From JBOGWY01 sp050694015 (GTDB lineage Bacteria; Actinomycetota; CADDZG01; WHSQ01), in assembly GCA_050694015.1 (NCBI GenBank), contig JBOGWY010000118.1, forward strand, positions 1-15,820: a DNA stretch of 15,820 nt. Direction: 5' to 3'. The stretch's first letter is position 1. Every line of letters begins with the position of its first letter. The position numbers and the translations under genes were made by a program. Below are positions 6,992 to 12,546 of the stretch, one piece after another. The notes under the pieces are model-generated. The model did not search any database. It was given only the letters and a program-made list of their open reading frames with translations, and had not been told where the DNA came from.

Positions 6992-7980
6992 TCGCCGAGC
7001 GGGATCCTCTGTCCGTCGAACCACACTGCGCTGGACATGTGTGCGCCCGCCGGAACGCGCTCCCACGGCCACACGACGGTCTCCTTGAGATCGGCTCCCT
7101 CCTCTACGGTCGCGTACGAGAGCACGACCGCGCCGTGCCGCAGAGCGCTCATCGGAGCCAGCGCGCCTTTACCGATGTAAGCGCGGCCCCCTTCGACCTC
7201 CACGAGCCGTCCCGTATAAGGGACGGGAGGAAGGGGGCCGCGTCCGCTCAACAGGTCTATCGACGCCGTCACGAAACGGCGCGGCGTACCGACGTCGAGC
7301 GCGTAGCCGCGGTGATGCATCACGTTCACCCGCCGGCGCGTCACGAGCGGCGCGAACACGCTCTCGCCGAGACCCAGTGGCGGCTTTTTCGGGATCGACG
7401 CGATCACCTCGCGTGAAAGCGCGGCGACGCCGAGGTACATGTGACCGGCGGCCCCGGGCTCCGCACGCCGGTCGATGAACGCCTCTACTCGGTCGTCTTC
7501 CACGATGACATCCGCGCCGCGATCGACCTCGCGGACGACCAGCGTCGCGGCTGCTCGCGAACTCTCGTGCGCCTGTTTGAGGGCCTCCACGTCGATGTCC
7601 GAGAGGAGATCGCCGTTGTAGACGATGATGGTGTCGGCGACGTTCTCGAGCGCCGCCAGGGTGCCGGCGGTCCCGTACGCCTCGGGGGGCTCCTGGAGGA
7701 CCTGCCATGCCGCCCCCGCCCGGCCGAGGGTGGCCTCGAGCGAGCCGACCACGGTGTCGCCGAGGTGGCTGACGTTGACGATCACCGGGGCGGACCACGT
7801 GAGCAGCTGGTGCAGCCCGAAGGCGGCCACGGGGACGTCGAGCAGGGGCAGGGCGGGCTTGGCGATGCGGTCGCTGATCGGGCGCAGGCGGTTGCCTCGC
7901 CCGGCGCAGAACAGCACCGACGCCACCTGGTCTCTGGGCGTGATCGACCGCCCTCCCTTCCTCGTACCTAGGCGAATCAC
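6988..7980 (-). CDS. Sugar-nucleotide pyrophosphorylase (nucleotidyltransferase)
   Basis: Enzyme of about 330 aa that would transfer a nucleotidyl group to a sugar 1-phosphate. The signature LFCAGRGNRLRPIS (about residues 23-36) is the G-x-G-x-R-L-x-P loop of the NTP_transferase fold; AKPALPLLDVP carries the conserved Lys-Pro, and YNGDLLSD (about 121-128) the metal-binding Asp. The last 70 residues (GGRAYIGKGALAPMSA...VVLSYATVEEGADL...VVWPWERVPAGA) look like a short left-handed beta-helix, as in GlmU- or mannose-1-phosphate guanylyltransferase-like enzymes. The sugar cannot be deduced; MurU-like and GDP-mannose-type enzymes are both possible. GTG 7980 is used; TATAGC lies just upstream at -14 to -9, allowing a leaderless start. 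GTG 7926 (VASVLFCAG) is a good alternative, because the family usually begins directly at that strand. Envelope-gene neighbours suggest a glycan role. Confidence 0.88.
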   Translation of the reverse strand: MIRLGTRKGGRSITPRDQVASVLFCAGRGNRLRPISDRIAKPALPLLDVPVAAFGLHQLLTWSAPVIVNVSHLGDTVVGSLEATLGRAGAAWQVLQEPPEAYGTAGTLAALENVADTIIVYNGDLLSDIDVEALKQAHESSRAAATLVVREVDRGADVIVEDDRVEAFIDRRAEPGAAGHMYLGVAALSREVIASIPKKPPLGLGESVFAPLVTRRRVNVMHHRGYALDVGTPRRFVTASIDLLSGRGPLPPVPYTGRLVEVEGGRAYIGKGALAPMSALRHGAVVLSYATVEEGADLKETVVWPWERVPAGAHMSSAVWFDGQRIPLGD

Positions 7981-8147
7981 CCATACGGGCTATACCGGGA
8001 CAGAAATCAGACCGATTAACCTGAACCCCGTCGGTCTGGATCTCGTTATAAGGGATGCGCTTTAAGGTTGGTTCCAGTTTCTTCCGACGGCTATGTAAGG
8101 CGGCTGCGACCTCACCGCTGAGGTCCCCAACACGGTAAGCGGGGGTA
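7981..8147. promoter_or_regulatory. Divergent control region with two inverted repeats
   Basis: The region separates the minus-strand nucleotidyltransferase from the plus-strand M23 peptidase. It contains an 8-bp perfect inverted repeat, CAGACCGA (8008-8015) and TCGGTCTG (8031-8038), with a 15-nt spacer. Farther right, GACCTCA-CCGC-TGAGGTC (8108-8125) forms a perfect 7-bp hairpin in the presumed peptidase leader. TTATAA (8046-8051) could serve as a -10 for the peptidase gene and TATAGC (complement of 7989-7994) for the nucleotidyltransferase. I do not recognise a known riboswitch here. Confidence 0.4.
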
Positions 8148-9401
8148 ATGAAGAACGCTGCACGTATCGCGCTGGCAACGGTATTGCTGCTAGGCGCAGC
8201 GATCGTCCTCCCGCGCCCTGCGGGCCGCCTCCTCGCGACCGACGCTATCGCGCAGATAACGCCCACGATCCCCGACCTATTCGGCACTCCCACCCCCACG
8301 AACCCACCGGACCCAGGCGGCGGCGGAGAGGAAGAAGACCCCGGCGGTGGAGGCGGCGGGGGCGGCGGAGGCGGTGAGGACCCCGACGACGGCAAGGACG
8401 GCGACGGCAAAGACGGTAAGGACGGCAGAGACGGCGACGGTAAAGACGGCAAGGACGGCCGCGACGGGGACAGGAAGAAGAAGAAGAAGGACGACGAGGT
8501 CGTTCCTCCGAGCGGCGTTCCCAGCATCCCCGGCTCGTTCGACACCGACAAGCTCGTAGCGATCGCGGCTCGCCTGCGCGCGCTCGGGATGTCGCAGGAA
8601 GAGGTCATCCGCCGCGTCTACCCGCCGTTCATCATCGCGGGACCGGCGACGTGGATCGACACGTGGGGCGCGCCTCGATACGGGCCCGGCCCGATCGTCA
8701 GAACACACGAGGGCCAGGATGTCTTCTGCAACTACGGCGACCCGATCCTCGCTCCCGAGGCGGGCATCGTGGACTTCTCGGACGGGGGCCTGGGCGGTAT
8801 CACCGCGCGCGTGCACGTCCCGAGCTCCGGCCGCTACTGGTATCTCACGCACCTGTCTGACCTCAACACCGAGGAGTTCTCGATCGGCGATCACGTCGAG
8901 GTCGGGGACGTGCTCGGCTACTGCGGTAACTCGGGGAACGCAGCCACAACGTCGCCACACGTCCACTTCGGTTGGTACGCCGAAGGCGGTACCGGCGCGC
9001 GCAATCCGATGCGACATCTGGTGGACTGGTTGCGCGAAGCCGAACGCCGCGTTCTCGGTGTCGTCACGAAGACGACGGAGAGGCGCGTCAAGCAGCAGCC
9101 GACATTGACCGCCGCGCGGCGTTTCGGCGACGCGTTCACCCCCGACCTGTCCGAGCTACGCATCGCAGGCGAATCGTTGTGGGCCTCGGGTTCGGATCCG
9201 GCGAGTGGCGCCTTCGTGATCGCCGAATCGGCCCTCCAGGCCGCGCTATCGGGAAGCACGATCAGCTTCGACGAGCGTGGGCGCGCGCCGATCGATCTGA
9301 TCGGAGCCGGGCCGGAGTCGGATGCGTCGGGACTCGATCCCAACTCGGCGCTCGCCCGCTTGCTGGCCGATCGCGACTTCCATCCGGAGGGAAGCGACTA
9401 G
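8148..9401 (+). CDS. Secreted M23-family (LytM-type) peptidoglycan endopeptidase
   Basis: Exported protein of 417 aa likely to cut peptide cross-links of peptidoglycan. Residues 1-35 are a signal peptide or anchor (AARIALATVLLLGAAIVL). A Pro/Gly-rich linker follows with an 11-glycine run (about 66-76), then two copies of GDGKDGKDGRD and a KKKKK patch (80-115). The peptidase domain spans about 165-290 and carries the zinc and catalytic residues: H187-x3-D191 (HEGQD), H235 (THLS) and H271-x-H273 (SPHVHFGW). The last 120 residues are unassigned and probably flexible. The ATG at 8148 follows GCGGGGGTA, a weak ribosome site; the leader carries a hairpin. With all active-site residues present, it should be an active enzyme rather than a degenerate activator. 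The linker may span or bind the cell wall. Confidence 0.92.
   Translation: MKNAARIALATVLLLGAAIVLPRPAGRLLATDAIAQITPTIPDLFGTPTPTNPPDPGGGGEEEDPGGGGGGGGGGGEDPDDGKDGDGKDGKDGRDGDGKDGKDGRDGDRKKKKKDDEVVPPSGVPSIPGSFDTDKLVAIAARLRALGMSQEEVIRRVYPPFIIAGPATWIDTWGAPRYGPGPIVRTHEGQDVFCNYGDPILAPEAGIVDFSDGGLGGITARVHVPSSGRYWYLTHLSDLNTEEFSIGDHVEVGDVLGYCGNSGNAATTSPHVHFGWYAEGGTGARNPMRHLVDWLREAERRVLGVVTKTTERRVKQQPTLTAARRFGDAFTPDLSELRIAGESLWASGSDPASGAFVIAESALQAALSGSTISFDERGRAPIDLIGAGPESDASGLDPNSALARLLADRDFHPEGSD
8401..8466 (+). repeat. 33-bp tandem repeat, two copies, encoding a collagen-like charged linker
   Basis: Two adjacent 33-base units (8401-8433 and 8434-8466) differ at only a few, mostly third-codon positions. 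Each encodes G-D-G-K-D-G-K-D-G-R-D, i.e. Gly-X-Y-like triplets with a two-residue interruption. It lies in the linker of the M23 peptidase between the glycine run and the lysine run. Units of this kind commonly vary in copy number between strains; that is inference. Confidence 0.8.
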
Positions 9402-9461
9402 GCGACTTCCCAGAACGGAGGGATCGGACTAGGCCAGGCGTTATCCTCAATCGCTGTTTTC

Positions 9462-9544
9462 GGCGGGATGCCCGAGCGGCCAAAGGGAACGGTCTGTAAA
9501 ATCGTCGGCTAATGCCTACAGTGGTTCGAATCCACTTCCCGCCA
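9462..9544 (+). tRNA. tRNA-Tyr (anticodon GUA)
   Basis: The acceptor stem GGCGGGA (9462-9468) pairs with TCCCGCC (9537-9543), with A at 9544 as discriminator, followed in the genome by CC. The anticodon stem ACGGT/ATCGT closes the loop CTGTAAA with GTA at 9496-9498. The long variable arm expected of bacterial tRNA-Tyr follows, then the T-arm AGTGG-TTCGAAT-CCACT. A possible -10, TATCCT (9442-9447), lies 14 nt upstream of the mature end. The toxin-antitoxin operon lies just downstream on the other strand. Confidence 0.97.
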
Positions 9545-9612
9545 CCGAGTCGGTAGACAAACGCGACAAGGTTCAAACCTCGATTCGAAACTCTTGGTTC
9601 TAACTGATGCCC

Positions 9613-10014
9613 TCAGACGAGCACCGTCGACAGATCCAGATGGTCTTCCGTCGCTCTAGCAAGGCTCTCGTCCCCGGTCACTAATGTCGCACCGAGGCGT
9701 TCCGCCAGAGCAACGTAAGTAGCGTCGTAGGCGGAGAAGTTGGTCCGAAGACTGAGTACTCGCGCCAGGAGATTCTGATGACCATGCCGAGTCAGGGGCA
9801 GATCGAGATAGTCCCTTAGTGCCTCCTTGGCCCTGTCCTCGGGGAGGATTCCACGCAGAAGCAGGCGGCGGAGCGACGAGGCAACCTCGACGTCACAAAG
9901 GGCGGGAATGTTCAGCACTGTGCCAGGGGACCGGACCACTTGACGAACCATCGCGGCCCGCACAGACCCGATCAGGTATTCCACGGCGGCCGAGGCGTCG
10001 AGGACGCTTATCAG
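9613..10014 (-). CDS. vapC: PIN-domain ribonuclease toxin (VapC/FitB type), apparent CTG start
   Basis: Toxin of a type II toxin-antitoxin pair; PIN-domain toxins are Mg-dependent RNases that block translation. From the CTG at 10014 the protein is 133 aa and begins L-I-S-V-L-D-A-S-A-A-V-E-Y-L, the usual first beta strand with the first catalytic Asp (D6). The other acidic residues are E43 (CDVEV), D97 (YDATYVAL) and D115 (VTGDE). The first ordinary start codon in frame is the GTG at 9984, which would remove D6 and the first strand. Upstream of it there is no ATG, GTG or TTG before an in-frame stop at 10042-10044. The CTG overlaps the antitoxin stop as CTGA, the position where coupled toxins normally start. 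ATA at 10011 is another possibility. Either the toxin uses a non-standard start or the start codon has mutated and the toxin is weakened. Confidence 0.83.
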   Translation of the reverse strand: MISVLDASAAVEYLIGSVRAAMVRQVVRSPGTVLNIPALCDVEVASSLRRLLLRGILPEDRAKEALRDYLDLPLTRHGHQNLLARVLSLRTNFSAYDATYVALAERLGATLVTGDESLARATEDHLDLSTVLV

Positions 10015-10250
10015 GACGCTTCTCGCTCGGCGCGCTCTTGCCTAATGATCTCGGCGACCCGGATGTCGAGATCGACTGGACTCCTGCTTTCGATACGGTC
10101 GAAGACCTCTTCTGCCGGCGGCCGGGCGACCTCCCGCTCGAGCACCTCTTGCACATAGTCGGTGAGCGTTTGGCCTCGGGCCTTCGCTCTCCTGCGGAGC
10201 TCTCTGTGGAGCCGTTCCGGGATATTTCGTACCTGAAGCATCTTGCTCAT
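10011..10250 (-). CDS. vapB: Ribbon-helix-helix antitoxin (FitA/VapB type)
   Basis: Antitoxin partner of the PIN toxin, about 79 aa from the ATG at 10250 (M-S-K-M-L-Q-V-R-N-I-P-E). The N-terminal half fits an Arc/MetJ-like ribbon-helix-helix (strand MLQVRNIPE, then RLHRELRRRAKARGQTLTDYVQEVLEREV), which dimerises and binds operator DNA. The C-terminal half, rich in Arg/Glu, would wrap around the toxin. The frame also contains an ATG at 10268, giving six extra residues, and one at 10241. The 10250 start is preferred because it fits the family N-terminus and because CATACT stands exactly at -12 to -7, suggesting a leaderless mRNA. The stop overlaps the toxin start. An inverted repeat next to the promoter is a probable autoregulation site. 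Confidence 0.88.
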   Translation of the reverse strand: MSKMLQVRNIPERLHRELRRRAKARGQTLTDYVQEVLEREVARPPAEEVFDRIESRSPVDLDIRVAEIIRQERAEREAS

Positions 10251-10283
10251 CGAAAGAGTATGGCGCATGCGCTGAACATGCGC
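10251..10283 (-). promoter_or_regulatory. Candidate promoter and operator of the toxin-antitoxin operon
   Basis: On the minus strand CATACT (complement of 10257-10262; 4 of 6 match to TATAAT) lies 6 nt before the ATG at 10250, the geometry of a leaderless transcript. Immediately upstream is an inverted repeat GCGCATG (10263-10269), 7-nt spacer, CATGCGC (10277-10283), whose left part is itself the palindrome GCGCATGCGC (10263-10272). Ribbon-helix-helix antitoxins typically repress through such sites. Confidence 0.45.
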
Positions 10284-10328
10284 AACCTCTTACTCGCCCC
10301 CTCGTTCGCCGTGTAGGAAGGTGTCACG

Positions 10329-10676
10329 GTGGAGCCCGTGATAGTGCACATCACCTCCGCGACCCAGTGGGAGCGTGCCGCGGCCACCGGTTCGTACGAA
10401 GCCGACTCCCTGGCGACGGAGGGGTTCATCCACTTCTCATTCCCGCATCAGATCGTGCGGGTCGCGAACGCCTTCTACCGGGGCGACCCGGATCTCGTCG
10501 TGCTGGTCGTCGATCCCGGTCGCCTGCGCGCTCCGCTGAAGTTCGAGGTGCCGGAGCCCGGCGCTCCCGAGTACCCGCACCTCTACGGTGAGTTGAACAT
10601 CGACGCGGTGACCAACGTGATCCCGTTCGTCGAAGGGCCGGACGGGTACGAAGTTCCCGCCGAGTTGGGAACGTGA
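10329..10676 (+). CDS. DUF952 family protein
   Basis: Small cytoplasmic protein of 115 aa with the hallmarks of the DUF952 family: an N-terminal I-V-H-I-T-S...W strand, then GSYEADSLATEGFIHFSFPHQIVRVANAFY, LVVLVVDPGRLRAPLKFE, and the conserved YPHLYGELNIDAV segment. The enzymatic role of DUF952 is not established to my knowledge. The GTG at 10329 follows AGGAAGG (10315-10321) at a 7-nt distance. The stop TGA overlaps the GTG start of the methyltransferase gene (GTGA at 10673), so the two are probably coexpressed. It is transcribed divergently from the toxin-antitoxin operon. Confidence 0.9.
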   Translation: MEPVIVHITSATQWERAAATGSYEADSLATEGFIHFSFPHQIVRVANAFYRGDPDLVVLVVDPGRLRAPLKFEVPEPGAPEYPHLYGELNIDAVTNVIPFVEGPDGYEVPAELGT

Positions 10677-11314
10677 GCGATACCGATCGTCCTGAGTCGT
10701 CTGACGAGGAGCGGACCGTCGCCGATATCGTGCGCGACGGTTACGACCGCGTCGCCGAGCACTATGCGGCGAGCCGTGATCGCTTCGAGAATGATCGTCA
10801 CCTCCAGGTGCTGGTCGAGCTCCGGCCCCCTCCGGCACGCGTCCTCGATGTCGGATGCGGTTCCGGCGTGCCGGTCGCCGAGTTCCTGGTCGCGCGCGGC
10901 TACGACGTTGTAGGCATCGACGTCTCGTCCGAACAGATCCGACTGGCGCGCGCCGCGGTTCCGGCCGCGACGTTCGAGGTCCGCGACATGCTCGAGCTGC
11001 GGCCCCGCGACTATGACGTCGACGCGCTGGTTTCGTTCTATGCGATCTTCCACACGCCGCGCGAGCGGCACCGTGAGCTCCTGCGGACGCTCGCGTCGTT
11101 CTTGTCTCTCGGCGGCATCGCTCTGTTCACGATGGGTGCCAGCGACTGGGAAGGGACCGAGGCCGACTTCCACGGAGCCGAGATGTACTGGAGTCATTTC
11201 GCGCCCGAGGCGAACAGGAACCTGATCGAGACTTCGGGCTTCGCGATCGAGCTCGACGAGATCGACTCACACGACAACGAGGAGCACCAGGTGATCGTCG
11301 CGCGACGGCTCTAA
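10673..11314 (+). CDS. Class I SAM-dependent methyltransferase
   Basis: Protein of 213 aa with a Rossmann-type methyltransferase fold. The SAM-binding motif I is VLDVGCGSG (57-65), followed by the acidic end of strand 2 in VVGIDVS (79-85) and by a motif near FEVRDMLEL (101-109). The post-motif SFYAIFHTPRERHRELLRTLASFLSLGGIALFTMG is typical of type 11/12 small-molecule methyltransferases. The N-terminal 25 residues are acidic and polar, then a helix (VRDGYDRVAEHYAASRD) of the usual pre-motif kind. The start GTG overlaps the stop of the DUF952 gene; substrate unknown. It converges on the response-regulator gene with a 7-bp gap that leaves no room for a separate terminator. Confidence 0.92.
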   Translation: MSDTDRPESSDEERTVADIVRDGYDRVAEHYAASRDRFENDRHLQVLVELRPPPARVLDVGCGSGVPVAEFLVARGYDVVGIDVSSEQIRLARAAVPAATFEVRDMLELRPRDYDVDALVSFYAIFHTPRERHRELLRTLASFLSLGGIALFTMGASDWEGTEADFHGAEMYWSHFAPEANRNLIETSGFAIELDEIDSHDNEEHQVIVARRL

Positions 11315-11321
11315 GGAATAA

Positions 11322-11711
11322 CTATTCGGACGACGCCCTCTCCAGCGACAGGACCGGGATCAGGCGCGTGATGTCGGTCTTCTTCAGAAACATGTCCGCC
11401 CAGTCGGGTTGTTCCATAAGCACACCCGACAGAACCACGATGCGCGACGAAGGTAGGAAGCCCCGGATGGCTTTTGCCACCGCTTCGCCGTCCATGTTCG
11501 GCATCATGTAGTCGAGGATGATCAGCTTCGGCTCGTGCTGGTATGCGAGGGCGATCGCAGTCTCCCCGTCGGGCGCATCCCATACGTCGCCGAAGTCTTC
11601 GTTGTTGAGCATGGCGCGCAACATCATCCGCACGTCTTCGTCGTCGTCGACAACGAGGACGCCGGGCTTCGCTTTCCCGAACCGGGACAGGAGTTTCTTG
11701 AGAGCCGCCAT
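11322..11711 (-). CDS. Single-domain response regulator (CheY-like receiver)
   Basis: Phosphoacceptor protein of 129 aa with no output domain. A basic N-terminal stretch (ALKKLLSRFGKAK) precedes the receiver domain. The acidic pocket is in VLVVDDDEDVR, the phosphorylatable Asp is in LIILDYMMPNMDG (about residue 67), the switch Ser is in RIVVLSG and the conserved Lys in FLKKTD. The ATG at 11711 is used; an in-frame GTG lies one codon upstream. No histidine kinase gene is in the window, so it may be an orphan receiver fed by a distant kinase. It lies 38 bp downstream of the Sir2 gene on the same strand, which may make an operon with it. Confidence 0.93.
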   Translation of the reverse strand: MAALKKLLSRFGKAKPGVLVVDDDEDVRMMLRAMLNNEDFGDVWDAPDGETAIALAYQHEPKLIILDYMMPNMDGEAVAKAIRGFLPSSRIVVLSGVLMEQPDWADMFLKKTDITRLIPVLSLERASSE

Positions 11712-11749
11712 CACCGCATCTTAGTCGGAAGCCCGGCGCAGACCGGGAG

Positions 11750-12535
11750 CTAGAGGAAGCCGACGATACGCGGTAGCGACAGGCTCAGCGGCCCCCTGAG
11801 CACCCACGTCGCGAGGGCGTCGAACGGCGTGGGCTCCGCGTTGAGGATCGCGACGTCGGCGCCCGCGTCGAGCGCGACCTGAGGAAGCTGCGCGACCGGG
11901 AACACGGTCAGCGACGTCCCCGCGGCCATGAAGAGATCGACCGCGCCGGCGGCGGAGTAGGCGCGGTCGAGGTCCTCGCGCACCAGGTTCTGACCGAACG
12001 AGATCGTGGCCGACTTAAGGATCCCGCCACAGCTCCGGCACTCCGGGTCCTCCTCGCCGGCTCGGACGCGGTCGAGCGCTCGTTGCATCGGCGCGCGCTC
12101 GCCGCACGACATGCACACGACGTCGCGCATCGTCCCGTGGATCTCGATCACGACGTCGCTCGAGTTCCCCGCCTTGAGGTGAAGCCCGTCGATGTTCTGC
12201 GTCACGAGCGTCATCGGCTTGCCCTTGCGCTCCAGCTCGGCGAGCGCGAGGTGCGCAGGGTTCGGCTCCGCGGCCCATCCGGGATGGTCGAGGCGGGTCT
12301 GCCACGCGTGCTTCCGCAGCTCGGGATCGGCCATGTAGTGCTGCAGACTGGAGAGCCGCTCCGCCTTCGGATCCTTCGTCCAGATCCCGTTCGGTCCCCG
12401 GAAGTCCGGGATGCCCGATTCCGTCGATATCCCGGCCCCCGTGAGGACCATGACGTTGCGAGCGTCACGGAGTCGCGCCCCGAGCGTCGCGAGGGCGTGC
12501 TCGTCCACGGGGGCCGCGCGTCCGTCCATGCCCAT
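11750..12535 (-). CDS. Sir2-family NAD-dependent protein deacylase
   Basis: Sirtuin of 261 aa that would remove acyl groups from protein lysines using NAD+. It shows GAGISTESGIPDFRGPNGIW (33-52), TQNIDGLH (112-119), the catalytic His133 in EIHGTMRD, and a complete zinc site (C141-x2-C144 and C166-x2-C169). ISFGQNL and AAGTSLTVFPVAQLP bind NAD and peptide, and ILNAEP lies near the end. The length fits bacterial CobB-type enzymes. The ATG at 12535 or the ATG two codons later (12529) could be used; neither has a ribosome site, and the gap to the divergent ATP-grasp gene is only 11 bp, so leaderless transcription is likely. No lysine acetyltransferase or acetyl-CoA synthetase gene adjoins it here. 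Confidence 0.95.
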   Translation of the reverse strand: MGMDGRAAPVDEHALATLGARLRDARNVMVLTGAGISTESGIPDFRGPNGIWTKDPKAERLSSLQHYMADPELRKHAWQTRLDHPGWAAEPNPAHLALAELERKGKPMTLVTQNIDGLHLKAGNSSDVVIEIHGTMRDVVCMSCGERAPMQRALDRVRAGEEDPECRSCGGILKSATISFGQNLVREDLDRAYSAAGAVDLFMAAGTSLTVFPVAQLPQVALDAGADVAILNAEPTPFDALATWVLRGPLSLSLPRIVGFL

Positions 12536-12546
12536 TACGCTAGGGC
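12536..12546. promoter_or_regulatory. Possible shared divergent promoter core (overlapping -10 elements)
   Basis: The 11-bp gap contains TACGCTA (12536-12542). It reads TACGCT on the plus strand, 5 nt before the ATG at 12547, and TAGCGT on the minus strand, 7 nt before the ATG at 12529. Both fit the minimal TANNNT form of a -10 element for leaderless starts, and the two ATGs are 18 bp apart. The match is short and could be chance. Confidence 0.3.

Noticed and set aside
8041..8147. c-di-AMP (ydaO) riboswitch upstream of the M23 gene
   Set aside because: The family consensus segments could not be found; only a generic hairpin is present.
7169..8608. Long minus-strand open frame across the nucleotidyltransferase and M23 genes
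   Set aside because: It includes poly-Pro/Ser runs that mirror the glycine-rich linker and covers two well-supported genes in other frames.
9570..9600. Possible attachment-site remnant after tRNA-Tyr (GGTTCAAACC, GATTCGAAAC)
   Set aside because: It shares only short T-loop-like words with the tRNA; there is no long repeat of the tRNA 3' end and no integrase nearby.
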